DNA of 64,000 bases, from contig NZ_MECJ01000015.1 in NCBI RefSeq assembly GCF_014596475.1, positions 186,001-250,000 on the forward strand, given 5' to 3'. Origin of the DNA: Streptomyces sp. CBMA152. Lineage in GTDB: Bacteria; Actinomycetota; Actinomycetes; Streptomycetales; Streptomycetaceae. Position numbers and translations under genes: made by a program. A model generated the notes under the pieces. The model searched no databases and was not told the origin of the DNA. It saw nothing but the letters and a program-made list of their open reading frames with translations. Shown here piece after piece: positions 35,022-44,286 of this stretch; positions within the stretch are counted from its first letter, which is position 1; every line of letters begins with the position of its first letter.

Positions 35022-35060
35022 CGGCCCCCGCCCGTCTCTCGTCCGCTCGCCCCCGCCACT

Positions 35061-35095
35061 TTTGTCCCTGGCGCCCCGCCGGTCCATGGACAAAG
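35061..35095. promoter_or_regulatory. Paired TTTGTCC boxes in the GH35-araC promoter gap
   Basis: TTTGTCCCTGG (35061-35071) on the + strand faces CCATGGACAAAG (35084-35095), whose complement is exactly the CTTTGTCCATGG box of the GH101 promoter. The two arms form an inverted repeat. The adjacent AraC gene encodes the most obvious candidate regulator. Confidence 0.5.
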
Positions 35096-35165
35096 ATCGG
35101 CGCTGATTGGACGCAAGAGGCGGAACGCCAACGGTTGGATGCACGGGCGGGCGGGAGGCGGCGAA

Positions 35166-36059
35166 ATGGGTGGATATCACACCTGGATGCGTTATTTCAC
35201 CCCGAGCCCGGTCCATCATCGGCTCGGTCTGGTCTGCCTCGGGGTCGGGATGCAGCACGGGCTGCTGCCCACGGTCGGACCCCGCACCCTCGACCACCAT
35301 GTGGCCGTGGTCGTCGGCGCGGGCGGCGGCTGGTTCCGGGGCGCGGACGGGGTGCGGGTCGCGGTCGTCGCGCCCGCGCTGATCTGGCTCACCCCGGGCG
35401 TTCCGCACCACTACGGGCCCGACCCGGCGACCGGCTGGGACGAGTCCTTCGTCGACTTCACCGGACCCGCGACGGCCACCTACACCGAGCTCGGCTACAT
35501 CGAGCCGGACCGCCCGGTCGTCCCGCTCGCCGACACCGGGGGCGCCCGGGCCGCCGTCGGGAAGATCGCGCGGGCGGCCCGCCGGGGCAACCCGCTCCTG
35601 GAGGTCGAGACGGGCGCGGCCGTCCATGAACTCCTGGTCGCCCTGCGCCGCGCCCGCGCCGACCTCGCCCCCGACGGCGACCCCGTCCTCCAGGCGCTCG
35701 CCCGCGACGCCTTCCAGCCGCTGTCGGTCGCCGAACACGCCGCACGGCACGGGATGACCCCCGCCGAGCTGCGCGTCGCCGTGCGCCGGGGTGCCGGGTG
35801 CAGCCCCAAGGACTACCTCCTCGGCATCCGGCTCGGCCGGGCCAAGGAACTCCTCGCCGCCACCGAGCTGCCGGTCGCCGCCGTGGCCCGGCGCGTCGGC
35901 TACGACGACCCCGCGTACTTCTCCCGGCTGTTCACCCGTCGGGTCGGCATCGCCCCGGTCCGCTTCCGCGAGCAGCAGGGCCGCGCCGTCCCCGGCGGCT
36001 GGAGCAGCCGCGTCCCGGATCCCGAACACCCTCCGACGATCGCGGGCCGGGCCACGTAA
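35166..36059 (+). CDS. AraC-family transcriptional regulator
   Basis: 297 residues from the ATG at 35166, with gggagg seven bases upstream. An N-terminal cupin-like sugar-sensing domain (GWFRGADGVRVAVVAPALIWLTPGVPHHYGP) is followed by two helix-turn-helix units. The last carries the AraC signature LPVAAVARRVGYDDPAYFSRLFTRRVGIAPVRFR. It is divergent from the GH35 galactosidase and probably activates it in response to a sugar; the shared TTTGTCC box suggests that GH101 may be controlled too. Confidence 0.92.
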   Translation: MGGYHTWMRYFTPSPVHHRLGLVCLGVGMQHGLLPTVGPRTLDHHVAVVVGAGGGWFRGADGVRVAVVAPALIWLTPGVPHHYGPDPATGWDESFVDFTGPATATYTELGYIEPDRPVVPLADTGGARAAVGKIARAARRGNPLLEVETGAAVHELLVALRRARADLAPDGDPVLQALARDAFQPLSVAEHAARHGMTPAELRVAVRRGAGCSPKDYLLGIRLGRAKELLAATELPVAAVARRVGYDDPAYFSRLFTRRVGIAPVRFREQQGRAVPGGWSSRVPDPEHPPTIAGRAT

Positions 36060-36070
36060 GCTCGACGACC

Positions 36071-36373
36071 ATGACCACGATCGACCCCTCCGTGCAGGCG
36101 GAGCTCGCCCGGCTCCGCGACAGCATCGACAACATCGACGCGGCCGTCGTGCACATGCTCGCGGAGCGCTTCAAATGCACCCAGCAGGTCGGCCACCTCA
36201 AGGCCCAGCACAAGCTGCCCCCGGCGGACCCGACCCGCGAGACCGAGCAGATCGCCCGGCTGCGGCGGCTCGCGGAGAACGCCAAGCTGGACCCGGCCTT
36301 CGCCGAGAAACTGCTGAACTTCATCATCGCCGAGGTGATCAGGCACCACGAGACGATCGCGAAGTCGTCATAA
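36071..36373 (+). CDS. Chorismate mutase (AroQ type)
   Basis: 100 residues from the ATG at 36071. It is an all-helical AroQ mutase with the pattern ELARLRDSIDNIDAAVVHMLAERFKCTQQVGHLKAQHKLPPADPTRE and a C-terminal helix NFIIAEVIRHHETIAK. The Arg in LARLRDSID and the Lys in HLKAQHK are the usual substrate contacts. It converts chorismate to prephenate for Phe and Tyr. It begins 11 bases after the AraC gene, a position that may be chance. No signal peptide is present, so it is the cytosolic form. Confidence 0.9.
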   Translation: MTTIDPSVQAELARLRDSIDNIDAAVVHMLAERFKCTQQVGHLKAQHKLPPADPTRETEQIARLRRLAENAKLDPAFAEKLLNFIIAEVIRHHETIAKSS

Positions 36374-36423
36374 CGGGGGCTCAGCGGAGGTATGGAAGTC
36401 CGATGCGTGCCTGGGTCACGTAA

Positions 36424-36475
36424 GGGGCGCGGGGCTGTGCCAATGTGCGGCTCCGCCGCGTGGGCGCGACCAGCC
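36424..36475 (-). repeat. Variant copy of the intergenic element with an insert
   Basis: The GGGGCGCGGGG half (36424-36434) is kept, then an insert (ctgtgccaatgtgcggctccgccgcgtgg) carries its own small GCGG-ctc-CCGC hairpin, before GCGCGACCAGCCAC resumes. It looks like a second form of the same element. The rest of the gap 36374-36649 shows nothing else. Confidence 0.7.
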
Positions 36476-36649
36476 ACACACGGCCCGCAGTCGAATGACG
36501 GCACTTCCAGCGAAGCGCAGTGGCACCGCCGCACGGGAGCGGCGCCCGCACCGCGTCCGGGGCACCACCTCGTAGCCGCGCGCCCAAGCGCCCCGTGCGC
36601 TGAGAGCGCAACGTAATCCCGCTGTGCGGACCGGGGGCCATCAGGCAGC

Positions 36650-39145
36650 ATGGCCCCCATGTCCGTACTGACGCGCGACGAAGCGCAGACCCGAGCCCAG
36701 CTCCTCGACGTACAGCGGTATGCGATCGAACTCGATCTGACCACCGGCGAGGACACCTTCGACTCCCGTACCGTCATCCACTTCACCGCGCGCGCGGCCG
36801 GGGACACGTTCGTCGAGGTCAAGCCCGCCGTTCTGCGTTCGGTCAGCCTCGACGGGCAGCCGCTGGACCCCGCCTCGCTCGTCGAGAACCGGATCGCGCT
36901 CACCGGCCTCGCCGAGGGCCCGCACGAGCTGCGCCTGGACGCGGCCATGACGTACTCGCACACCGGTGAGGGGCTGCACCGCTTCACCGACCCGGTCGAC
37001 GGCGAGACCTACACGTACACCCAGCTGTTCATGGAGGACGTGCAGCGCGTCTTCGCCGCCTTCGACCAGCCCGACCTCAAGGCCGCCTTCGACCTCACGG
37101 TCACCGCGCCCGAGGGCTGGAGCGTGCTGGCCAACGGCATCACCGAGCGGCAGGAGGACGGCCGCTGGAAGGCCGCCACCACCCCGCTGCTGTCCACCTA
37201 TTTCGTGGCGCTCGCCGCCGGCCCCTTCCACTCGGTGACCACCGAGCACGCGGGCCTGCCGTTCGGCCTGCACTGCCGCCGCTCGCTCGCGCCCTATCTG
37301 GACGCCGACGCCGACGAGCTCTTCGAGATCACCCGGCAGTGCTTCGACCGCTACCACGAGAAGTTCGACGAGCCGTACCCGTTCGACTCCTACGACCAGG
37401 CCTTCGTGCCCGAGTTCAACGCGGGCGCGATGGAGAACCCCGGTCTGGTCACCTTCCGGGACGAGTTCATCTACCGCTCGGCCGTCACCGACACCGAGCG
37501 CCAGACCCGCGCCATGGTCATCGCGCACGAGATGGCCCACATGTGGTTCGGCGACCTCGTCACGCTGCGCTGGTGGGACGACATCTGGCTGAACGAGTCG
37601 TTCGCCGAGTACATGGGCTACCAGACGCTCACCGAGGCCACCCGCTTCACCGACACCTGGGTCGACTTCGGCATCGTGCGCAAGGCCTGGGGCTACGACG
37701 CCGACCAGCGCCCCTCCACCCACCCGGTCGCCCCGGACCCGGACGCCGTGCCGGACACCGCCTCCGCGATGCTCAATTTCGACGGCATCTCGTACGCCAA
37801 GGGCGCCTCGGCGCTGCGCCAGCTGGTGACCTGGATGGGCGAGAAGGACTTCCTCGCGGGCATCAACACCCATTTCAAGCGGCACAAGTTCGGCAACGCC
37901 ACGCTCGCCGACTTCATCGACAACCTCGCCTCGGCGACCGACCGTGACGTGCACGGCTGGGCCGAGAGCTGGCTGCGCACCACGGGCGTGGACACGCTGA
38001 CGCCCGTCGTCGAGGAGGCCGAGGGCTCCTGGACCCTCACCGTCGACCAGGACGGCAACCGGCCGCACCGGATCGCCGTCGGCGCGTACGACATCGACCG
38101 GTCGAGCCCCGGCCGTCTCGTGCTGCGCGAGCGTTTCGAGATCGACGTCCCGGGCGCGCCCCTGACCCGCACCGGCGCCCGCCCGGCGCTCGTCCTCCTC
38201 AACGACGGCGACCTCAGCTACGCCAAGGTGCGCCTGGACGAGGAGTCCTCGGAGACGGCCTTCCGTACCCTCTCCGGCCTGCCGGACCCCCTCGCCCGCG
38301 CGGTCGTCTGGAACGCCGCCCGTGACATGGTCCGCGACGGTCAACTGGAGCCCGTCGCCTACCTGGAGACGGCCCGCGCGCATCTGCCGTACGAGTCGGA
38401 CCTCGCCAATGTGCAGGGCGTCCTCACCTTCGCCGCCGCGCAGGCCGCCAACCGCTACCTCGCCCCCGACGCCCGCCCGGCCGCGCTCGCGCTGCTCACC
38501 GAGCTGACCCGGGACCTGATCCGGCGCACCGAGGACGGCGACAACCCCGGCCTGCGGCTCACCGCCGTACGCCACTTCATCGACTGCGCCGCCCAGCCCC
38601 ACACCATCCAGGAGTGGCTGGCCGACGGCAGCGTGCCCGGCGGCCCGGAGCTCGACCCCGAGCTGCGCTGGCGCGTCCTGAACCGCCTCGCGGTCCTCGG
38701 CGCCACCGACGAGGCGGCGATCGCGGCCGAGCTCGCCCGCGACCCCAGCGCCACCGGCGAGGAAGGCGCGGCCCGCTGTCGCGCGGCCCTGCCCGACCCG
38801 GCGGCCAAGGCGGCCGCGTGGGCGGCCATGTTCGAGGGCGACGAGCTCTCGAACTACCTGTTCACGGCCACGGCCCAGGGCTTCTGGCAGCCCGAACAGG
38901 CCGATCTCGTACGGGAGTACGTGGCGCGCTTCTACGCCGACGCGGTGCCGCTCGCGGACCGGCGCGGCCCCGCGATCGCGGAGGCGGCGGGCCGTCACGC
39001 CTTCCCGCACTTCGCGATCGACGCGGAGGCGGTGTCTCTGGGCGAGGCGTGCCTGGCCCGCGAGGACCTGCTGCCGGCCCTGCGCCGCAAGCTCGCCGAC
39101 CAGGTCGACGACCTGCGCCGGGCGCTGGCGGTACGGGAGTCGTAG
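36650..39145 (+). CDS. pepN: Aminopeptidase N (M1 family)
   Basis: 831 residues from the ATG at 36650; an ATG three codons later is equally possible. The M1 metallopeptidase landmarks are the exopeptidase motif GAMENPG and HEMAHMWFGDLVTLRWWDDIWLNESFAEYM, where His293, His297 and Glu316 bind zinc and Glu294 is the base. The start LTRDEAQTRAQLLDVQRYAIELDL is that of S. lividans PepN, and the C-terminal helical domain (about 430-831) is complete. It is cytosolic and removes N-terminal residues from peptides. It is a single-gene unit. Confidence 0.94.
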   Translation: MAPMSVLTRDEAQTRAQLLDVQRYAIELDLTTGEDTFDSRTVIHFTARAAGDTFVEVKPAVLRSVSLDGQPLDPASLVENRIALTGLAEGPHELRLDAAMTYSHTGEGLHRFTDPVDGETYTYTQLFMEDVQRVFAAFDQPDLKAAFDLTVTAPEGWSVLANGITERQEDGRWKAATTPLLSTYFVALAAGPFHSVTTEHAGLPFGLHCRRSLAPYLDADADELFEITRQCFDRYHEKFDEPYPFDSYDQAFVPEFNAGAMENPGLVTFRDEFIYRSAVTDTERQTRAMVIAHEMAHMWFGDLVTLRWWDDIWLNESFAEYMGYQTLTEATRFTDTWVDFGIVRKAWGYDADQRPSTHPVAPDPDAVPDTASAMLNFDGISYAKGASALRQLVTWMGEKDFLAGINTHFKRHKFGNATLADFIDNLASATDRDVHGWAESWLRTTGVDTLTPVVEEAEGSWTLTVDQDGNRPHRIAVGAYDIDRSSPGRLVLRERFEIDVPGAPLTRTGARPALVLLNDGDLSYAKVRLDEESSETAFRTLSGLPDPLARAVVWNAARDMVRDGQLEPVAYLETARAHLPYESDLANVQGVLTFAAAQAANRYLAPDARPAALALLTELTRDLIRRTEDGDNPGLRLTAVRHFIDCAAQPHTIQEWLADGSVPGGPELDPELRWRVLNRLAVLGATDEAAIAAELARDPSATGEEGAARCRAALPDPAAKAAAWAAMFEGDELSNYLFTATAQGFWQPEQADLVREYVARFYADAVPLADRRGPAIAEAAGRHAFPHFAIDAEAVSLGEACLAREDLLPALRRKLADQVDDLRRALAVRES

Positions 39146-39363
39146 GCGCACGACGGGAGGTCCGGGGCCCGGGGGTGCAGGCCCTCAGCAGCAGTCCAGA
39201 GGCCCCAGGGGGGTGACGCTCATACCAGCGCGCCACCCCCCAACACCCCACCTCCGCAAGGCAGTACCACTTTCGGGTTGAGATCGTTGTGCAGGGCAGC
39301 CGCACCACCGCGTGACGCAGCACGCTGGTGGGGCCGTCGTTCGCCCACCCGAAGGACCCCCCC

Positions 39364-40728
39364 ATGCACACCCCGCCCCTCGCCGGCGGCCCCACCGGCC
39401 CCGCCGCCCTGCGCCCCCTGATCGGTGTCGTCCTCGACGCGCTGCGGGACGGCGCGGTGGCCCGGGGCGGGCCGCTGCCGGGAGGCGGACCGCAGGCCGT
39501 CGCGGTGCGGGTGGCGGCCGCCGTACGGGAGGTGTTCCCGGCCGAGGGCACCGGCGCCGAGGAGGCGCTCGCCAGCCTCGTCCGTACGGTGGCGGAGGGC
39601 GCGGCCGACCCCGCCGACCCCCGCTGTGCCGCCCATCTGCACACACCGCCGCTCGCGCTCGCCGCCGCCGCCGACCTCGCCGCCGCCGTCCTCAACCCGT
39701 CCCTGGACTCCTGGGACCAGGCACCCGCCGCCGCCGAGCTCGAAGGCCATGTCACCCGAGCCCTGGCCGCCGAACTCTTCGGCGGCGGCGACGCGTTGGT
39801 CACCACCGGCGGCACCGAGTCCAACCAGCTCGCCCTGCTCCTCGCGCGCGAGCGGCACGGCGCGGTCCAGCTGGTGTGCGGCGCCAACGCCCACCACTCC
39901 GTCCCGCGCGCGGCCTGGCTGCTCGGACTCCCCGACCCCGTCGTCGTGCCCGCCCCCGCCGGCACCCTCGACCTCGCCGCGCTCGACGACGCCCTCACCG
40001 ATCTGCACCACCCCGTCCTCGTCACCGCCACCGCCGGGACCACCGACACCGGCGCCGTCGACCCGCTCCCCGAGATCGCCGACCTGTGCGCACGGCACGG
40101 CGCCGAGCTGCACATCGACGCCGCGTACGGCGGACCGCTGCTCTTCAGCCCGACCCATCGGGCCCTCCTGCGCGGGATCGAGCGAGCCCACTCGGTCACC
40201 CTTGACCTGCACAAACTCGGCTGGCAGCCCGTCGCCGCCGGGCTCCTCGCCGTCCCCGACCCGGCCCGCCTCGCCGCGCTCGCGCACACCGCCGACTACC
40301 TCAACGCCGACGACGACACCGAGGCGGGCCTGCCCGATCTGCTGGGCCGCTCCCTGCGGACCACCCGCAGACCCGACGTACTGAAGATCGCCGTCACCCT
40401 CCGCGCGCTCGGCCGCGCCGGGCTCGCGGACCTCGTCGACCGCACGATCGGGGCGGCGCACACGTTCGCGGACCTCGTCGAGAAACATCCCGCCCTTGAG
40501 CTGTACGGACGCCCCGCGCTCTCCACCGTCCTGTTCCGCCCGGCCGGCGCCCCCGACGACGAGGTGGCGCACATCCGCCGGGCGCTGCTCACCGAGGGCC
40601 GCGCCGTGCTCGGCCGGGCCCGCGCCGACGGGCGGCTCTGGCTCAAGGCCACCCTGCTCAACCCCTACGCCACCACCGACGACCTGGCCCAGCTTCTCAA
40701 GATCGTGGAAGGCAGCATCCCCCGATGA
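39364..40728 (+). CDS. PLP-dependent amino acid decarboxylase (DesA-like)
   Basis: 454 residues from the ATG at 39364, behind gaagga. It is a group II decarboxylase with PLP contacts TTGGTESNQLAL and HIDAAYGGPLLF, and the Schiff-base Lys284 in LDLHKLGWQP. It is coupled by ATGA to a lysine/ornithine N-hydroxylase, the same gene pair order as desA-desB of desferrioxamine synthesis. In that pathway DesA makes cadaverine from lysine. DesC and DesD are not here, so this is either part of a different hydroxamate pathway or a duplicate. The substrate (Lys, Orn, DABA) cannot be fixed from sequence. No DmdR iron box was seen upstream. Confidence 0.82.
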   Translation: MHTPPLAGGPTGPAALRPLIGVVLDALRDGAVARGGPLPGGGPQAVAVRVAAAVREVFPAEGTGAEEALASLVRTVAEGAADPADPRCAAHLHTPPLALAAAADLAAAVLNPSLDSWDQAPAAAELEGHVTRALAAELFGGGDALVTTGGTESNQLALLLARERHGAVQLVCGANAHHSVPRAAWLLGLPDPVVVPAPAGTLDLAALDDALTDLHHPVLVTATAGTTDTGAVDPLPEIADLCARHGAELHIDAAYGGPLLFSPTHRALLRGIERAHSVTLDLHKLGWQPVAAGLLAVPDPARLAALAHTADYLNADDDTEAGLPDLLGRSLRTTRRPDVLKIAVTLRALGRAGLADLVDRTIGAAHTFADLVEKHPALELYGRPALSTVLFRPAGAPDDEVAHIRRALLTEGRAVLGRARADGRLWLKATLLNPYATTDDLAQLLKIVEGSIPR

Positions 40729-42134
40729 CCGCACCGGCACTCGCCCCAGACCTGGACCACCCATACGACCTGGTCGGCATCGGAGTGGGCCCGTTCAACC
40801 TCTCGCTCGCCGCCCTCGCGCACGGTGTCCCCGGCGGCCTCTCCACCGCGTTCTACGAGCAGCGCCGCGCCTTCCACTGGCACCCCGGGCTGCTCATCGA
40901 GGGCGCCACCCTCCAAGTCCCGTTCCTGGCCGACCTGGTGACCCTCGCCGACCCGGCGAGCCCCTGGTCGTTCCTGAACTATCTGCGCCACCGCGAGCGC
41001 CTCTTCCCGTTCTACTTCGCCGAGCGCTTCCACATCCAGCGCACCGAGTACGACGCGTACTGCCGCTGGGTCAGCGAGAGCCTGCCCGGGCTGCACTTCG
41101 GGCACCAGGTCGACGCGGTCCGCTGGAACCCCGAACGCGAGCTGTTCGAGGTCGACTTCACCCAACTCGACGTGCACGGCCAGGCCGAGGCGCTCGGCCG
41201 CAGCTACGCCCGCAACCTGGTCCTCGGCGTCGGCACCGAGCCGTACGTACCGGAGTCGCTCAAGCCCCTCGCCGAGGCGCCCGCCGTGCCTGTGATCCAC
41301 TCGGCGGACTACCTCGACCACCGCGAGCGCTTCCTCGCCGCCGACCACGTCACCGTCGTCGGCTCGGGCCAGTCCGGCGCCGAGGTCTTCCTCGACCTGC
41401 TGCGGGCCCGCCCGGCGGGCAAGGAGCGGGTGACCTGGCTCGCCCGCACCGAGACCTTCGCGCCGATGGAGTACTCCAAGCTGGGCCTCGAACACTTCAC
41501 GCCCGACTACACCCGCTACTTCCACGCCCTGCCCGAGCCCATGCGCGACCAGCTCGTGCCCCGCCAGTGGCAGCTCCACAAGGGCATCGACGCGGACACG
41601 ATCGCCGCGATCCACGACGAGCTCTACCGCCGCACCCAGCACGGCGGCTGGCCCGACGCGACCCTCACGCCGGGCGTCACCGTCCGTACCGCGGGCCGGG
41701 TCGCCACCACCAAGGTCGAGCTGCACCTGGAACACGTCCAGCAGGGCGCGCGCTCGCGGCTCACCACCGACGCGGTCGTCCTCGCCACGGGTTACCGCGA
41801 GCGCCCCCTGAGCCGCATGCTGGCCGGACTCGACCCGTACATGCGCCTCGACTCCTCCGAACGCCCGCGCATCGACGCCGACTTCAGGCTCGTGCTCGAC
41901 AGCTCGGTCACGGGCGCGGTCTACGTCCAGAACGCGGAAAAGCACACCCACGGAGTGGGCGCCCCCGACCTGGGCCTGGCGGCCTGGCGCAGCGCCCGCA
42001 TCCTGAACACCCTGACGGGCAAGGAGCCCTACCCGCTCCCGACCCGCACGGCGTTCACGACGTTCGGCCTGACGGAAACACCGCAACCCCGCCCGACAAA
42101 GACACCAGAGGGCCTGATCCCGCTGGAGGGGTAG
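40725..42134 (+). CDS. L-lysine/ornithine N-monooxygenase family (DesB-like)
   Basis: 469 residues from an ATG that overlaps the decarboxylase stop. It is a class B flavin N-hydroxylase of the IucD/PvdA/DesB type. FAD-binding GVGPFNLSLAALA is at the N-terminus, the NADPH-binding VVGSGQSGAEVFLDLL is near the middle, and the ATGYRE motif lies in the C-terminal third. It adds a hydroxyl to the terminal amine of a diamine such as cadaverine, a step toward hydroxamate siderophores. The C-terminal tail is a little longer than in DesB and Pro/Thr-rich. No acyltransferase or NIS synthetase follows; the next gene is convergent. Confidence 0.88.
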   Translation: MTAPALAPDLDHPYDLVGIGVGPFNLSLAALAHGVPGGLSTAFYEQRRAFHWHPGLLIEGATLQVPFLADLVTLADPASPWSFLNYLRHRERLFPFYFAERFHIQRTEYDAYCRWVSESLPGLHFGHQVDAVRWNPERELFEVDFTQLDVHGQAEALGRSYARNLVLGVGTEPYVPESLKPLAEAPAVPVIHSADYLDHRERFLAADHVTVVGSGQSGAEVFLDLLRARPAGKERVTWLARTETFAPMEYSKLGLEHFTPDYTRYFHALPEPMRDQLVPRQWQLHKGIDADTIAAIHDELYRRTQHGGWPDATLTPGVTVRTAGRVATTKVELHLEHVQQGARSRLTTDAVVLATGYRERPLSRMLAGLDPYMRLDSSERPRIDADFRLVLDSSVTGAVYVQNAEKHTHGVGAPDLGLAAWRSARILNTLTGKEPYPLPTRTAFTTFGLTETPQPRPTKTPEGLIPLEG

Positions 42135-42198
42135 GGGAGGTTGCCGTCAGGGGGCCAGGGGAGCAACGCGATCAGCCTGCGCACCCCCCGGACAATCA

Positions 42199-42217
42199 GG
42201 GGCGCGGGGAACTGCGC
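42199..42217 (-). repeat. 19-bp intergenic element, single copy
   Basis: An exact core copy in - orientation between the convergent DesB-like and 5'-nucleotidase genes. Confidence 0.9.
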
Positions 42218-42252
42218 GACCAGCCCCCCACGCCCCGCAGCCGAAAGCGAAC

Positions 42253-44073
42253 CTAGAAGACCGGCACCCCGTCGCGGACGAGCTTCCAGTCCACGGAAGC
42301 AAACGCGGCGGGATCAATCGTCCCCTTCGCCTTCACCCACGCAATGATCGTGTTGCGAATCTCGTCGGAGTTCGCCCACACCTGCTTGGCCGTGGCGACA
42401 TGCGGGAAGCCGCCACCACCATTGGCGCGGTAGTTGTTCACCGCGAGCACGAACTGACCCGCCGGGTCCAGCGGCTTGCCCTGGAACGACAGGTTCACGA
42501 TCCGCGACCCGGCCGGCTTCGCGACGTCGATGTCGTACGTCAGCCCCGACACCGCGTCGTAGTTGTAGTCCGGCGTGTTGTCCGCGTTCGTCAGCTTCGA
42601 CGTGTCGACGGGCGCACCGGCGGGCGTCTGCACGTAGTACCGGGCCGAGAACTCCAGGTAGTCCTTGAGCTGCGCACCCGTCAGCAGACGGGCCTCCATC
42701 GTGTTCTCGTACGGGTAAAGACCCGCCGCGTCCTTGATGGTGATCGTCCCGGCCGGAATCGCGGCGGTCCGCGAGAAGCAGGACGCCTGCGACAGCACCG
42801 GCAGCGAGGCGTACGCGCCACCCGCGAGCGCCGCCTTCACCGTCTCCGTCTGCACCGTGCTGATCAGGTCGATGATCGGCTCGTCCTTCCAGGCCGCCTC
42901 GGCCGTGGTCATGGCCGTCTTCGACGTGCCGATGACCTGGTTGACGTACGCCACGACCTTCTCGTGCTCGGCCCGCACCAGCTTGGCGACGACCGGGTCC
43001 TCGTCGGCGGTGTTGGCGTTGAGCACGTCCGCCTTCACCGACGTGACCTGCCACTGGCCGTGCGAGAGCTCCAGCTCGAAGTCGAAGACGCTCAGGCGCA
43101 TGCCCCACATGTACGGCTCGGACAGCACCACCGACTTGCCGGTCTCGGCGTTCACCACCGTGCGCGAGGGCACCTCCTTGTGGGTGTGGCCCACCAGGAT
43201 CGCGTCGATGCCGGGCACCTGCTCCGCAACCAGCGACGACGCGTTCTCCGGGTACGGCAGCGCGTCGCCGTACGAGGTGCTGCCGTCGAGGCCCGAGTGG
43301 TCCGTGCAGATCACGACGTCACAGCCGAGCGCCCGCAGCCGCGGCACGTACTTCTTCGCCTGCTCCACCAGACCCGGGAACGTCATCTTCCCCTGGACGT
43401 TCGCCTTGTCCCAGATGGCGATGCCGGGGTTGGTCAGACCCAGGATGCCGACCTTGACGTCCGGCGCGCCGTGCACCTTGAGCCGCCGCACCGCGTAGGG
43501 AGGGAACGCGGGCTTCAGCGTCTTCGCGTCCAGCGCGTTCGCCCCGAGCAGCGGGAAGTGCAGCTGCTCCTGGAACGCGCGCAGGGTGGGGATGCCGTAG
43601 TTGAACTCGTGGTTGCCGAGCGCCGCCGCGTCGTAGCGCATGTGGTTCATCGCCAGCGCCATCGGGTGCTTGGGCCCGCGCTTGCCGTGCGTGCCCGTGA
43701 TCGGCTCCACGCGCGCGTAGTAGTACGAGAGCTGGGTGCCCTGGATGATGTCGCCCGCGTCGATCAGCATCGTGTTGTGGTGGCCCTTGTCCTCCCGCAC
43801 CTGCTTGACCAGCGTCGCGACCTTCGCCAGGCCGACGTCGTTGTGCGCCTTGTCGTCGTACTCCTTGTCGGTGAAGTAGTCCCAGTTGAAGACGTGGCCG
43901 TGCAGGTCGGTGGTGCCCATGACCGTGAACGAGTACCGCTTCGGCGGACGGCCGTGGCCCTTGCCGTGGTGCTGCTCTTCGGCCTCGGCGGGGACCGCGA
44001 CGCCTCCGGCGATCGCGACGCCGGCCCCGGCGGCGGCCGAGCTGCCCAGGAACGTCCTACGGTTCAGCGGCAT
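42253..44073 (-). CDS. Secreted 5'-nucleotidase / 2',3'-cyclic phosphodiesterase (UshA/CpdB family)
   Basis: 606 residues from the ATG at 44073, behind agggag. A Tat signal (LNRRTFLGSSAAAG) precedes a metallophosphatase domain with TTDLHGHVFNWDYF, DAGDIIQG, LGNHEFNYG, VICTDHSG and VGHTHKE, all dinuclear-metal ligands. The C-terminal 5'-nucleotidase domain has AGLYPYENTM and NNYRANGGGGFP for nucleotide binding. It hydrolyses nucleotides or 2',3'-cyclic nucleotides outside the cell for phosphate and nucleoside salvage. No PHO box could be recognised upstream. Confidence 0.9.
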   Translation of the reverse strand: MPLNRRTFLGSSAAAGAGVAIAGGVAVPAEAEEQHHGKGHGRPPKRYSFTVMGTTDLHGHVFNWDYFTDKEYDDKAHNDVGLAKVATLVKQVREDKGHHNTMLIDAGDIIQGTQLSYYYARVEPITGTHGKRGPKHPMALAMNHMRYDAAALGNHEFNYGIPTLRAFQEQLHFPLLGANALDAKTLKPAFPPYAVRRLKVHGAPDVKVGILGLTNPGIAIWDKANVQGKMTFPGLVEQAKKYVPRLRALGCDVVICTDHSGLDGSTSYGDALPYPENASSLVAEQVPGIDAILVGHTHKEVPSRTVVNAETGKSVVLSEPYMWGMRLSVFDFELELSHGQWQVTSVKADVLNANTADEDPVVAKLVRAEHEKVVAYVNQVIGTSKTAMTTAEAAWKDEPIIDLISTVQTETVKAALAGGAYASLPVLSQASCFSRTAAIPAGTITIKDAAGLYPYENTMEARLLTGAQLKDYLEFSARYYVQTPAGAPVDTSKLTNADNTPDYNYDAVSGLTYDIDVAKPAGSRIVNLSFQGKPLDPAGQFVLAVNNYRANGGGGFPHVATAKQVWANSDEIRNTIIAWVKAKGTIDPAAFASVDWKLVRDGVPVF

Positions 44074-44234
44074 TTCATGCACTCCCTGACGGTGTGTTAC
44101 GCGCGTAGACACGCTCGACGCGCGTAGAAGGTCGAGAGGATTTTGGCGCAGAACTGCCGTTCGCAACACCCCTCTCAGGTTTCTGTTCGATGACCTGGAG
44201 AAGTCACGCGCCTCCTTACCCACGGATACACGGA

Positions 44235-44274
44235 CGCCCGCCGCCCACGCGCGCGTGGCGCGGGACGGCGGGCG
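44235..44274 (-). terminator. Terminator after GH27 alpha-galactosidase
   Basis: A 9-bp stem (44235-44243 with 44266-44274), with a GC-rich loop that can fold further, lies just past the end of the minus-strand GH27 gene and before the start of the 5'-nucleotidase gene. Confidence 0.6.
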
Positions 44275-44286
44275 CTCGGTGATCGC

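Noticed and set aside
39146..39363. Possible DmdR iron box upstream of the DesA-like gene
   Set aside because: I looked for a TTAGGTTAGGCTAACCTAA-like palindrome and found no convincing match.
42400..44127. Plus-strand open frame of 575 codons
   Set aside because: It is antisense to the 5'-nucleotidase with all metal motifs present, and is rich in His/Arg/Val/Gln without fold-like patterning.
44074..44230. PHO box upstream of the 5'-nucleotidase
   Set aside because: No pair of GTTCACC-like direct repeats could be seen.
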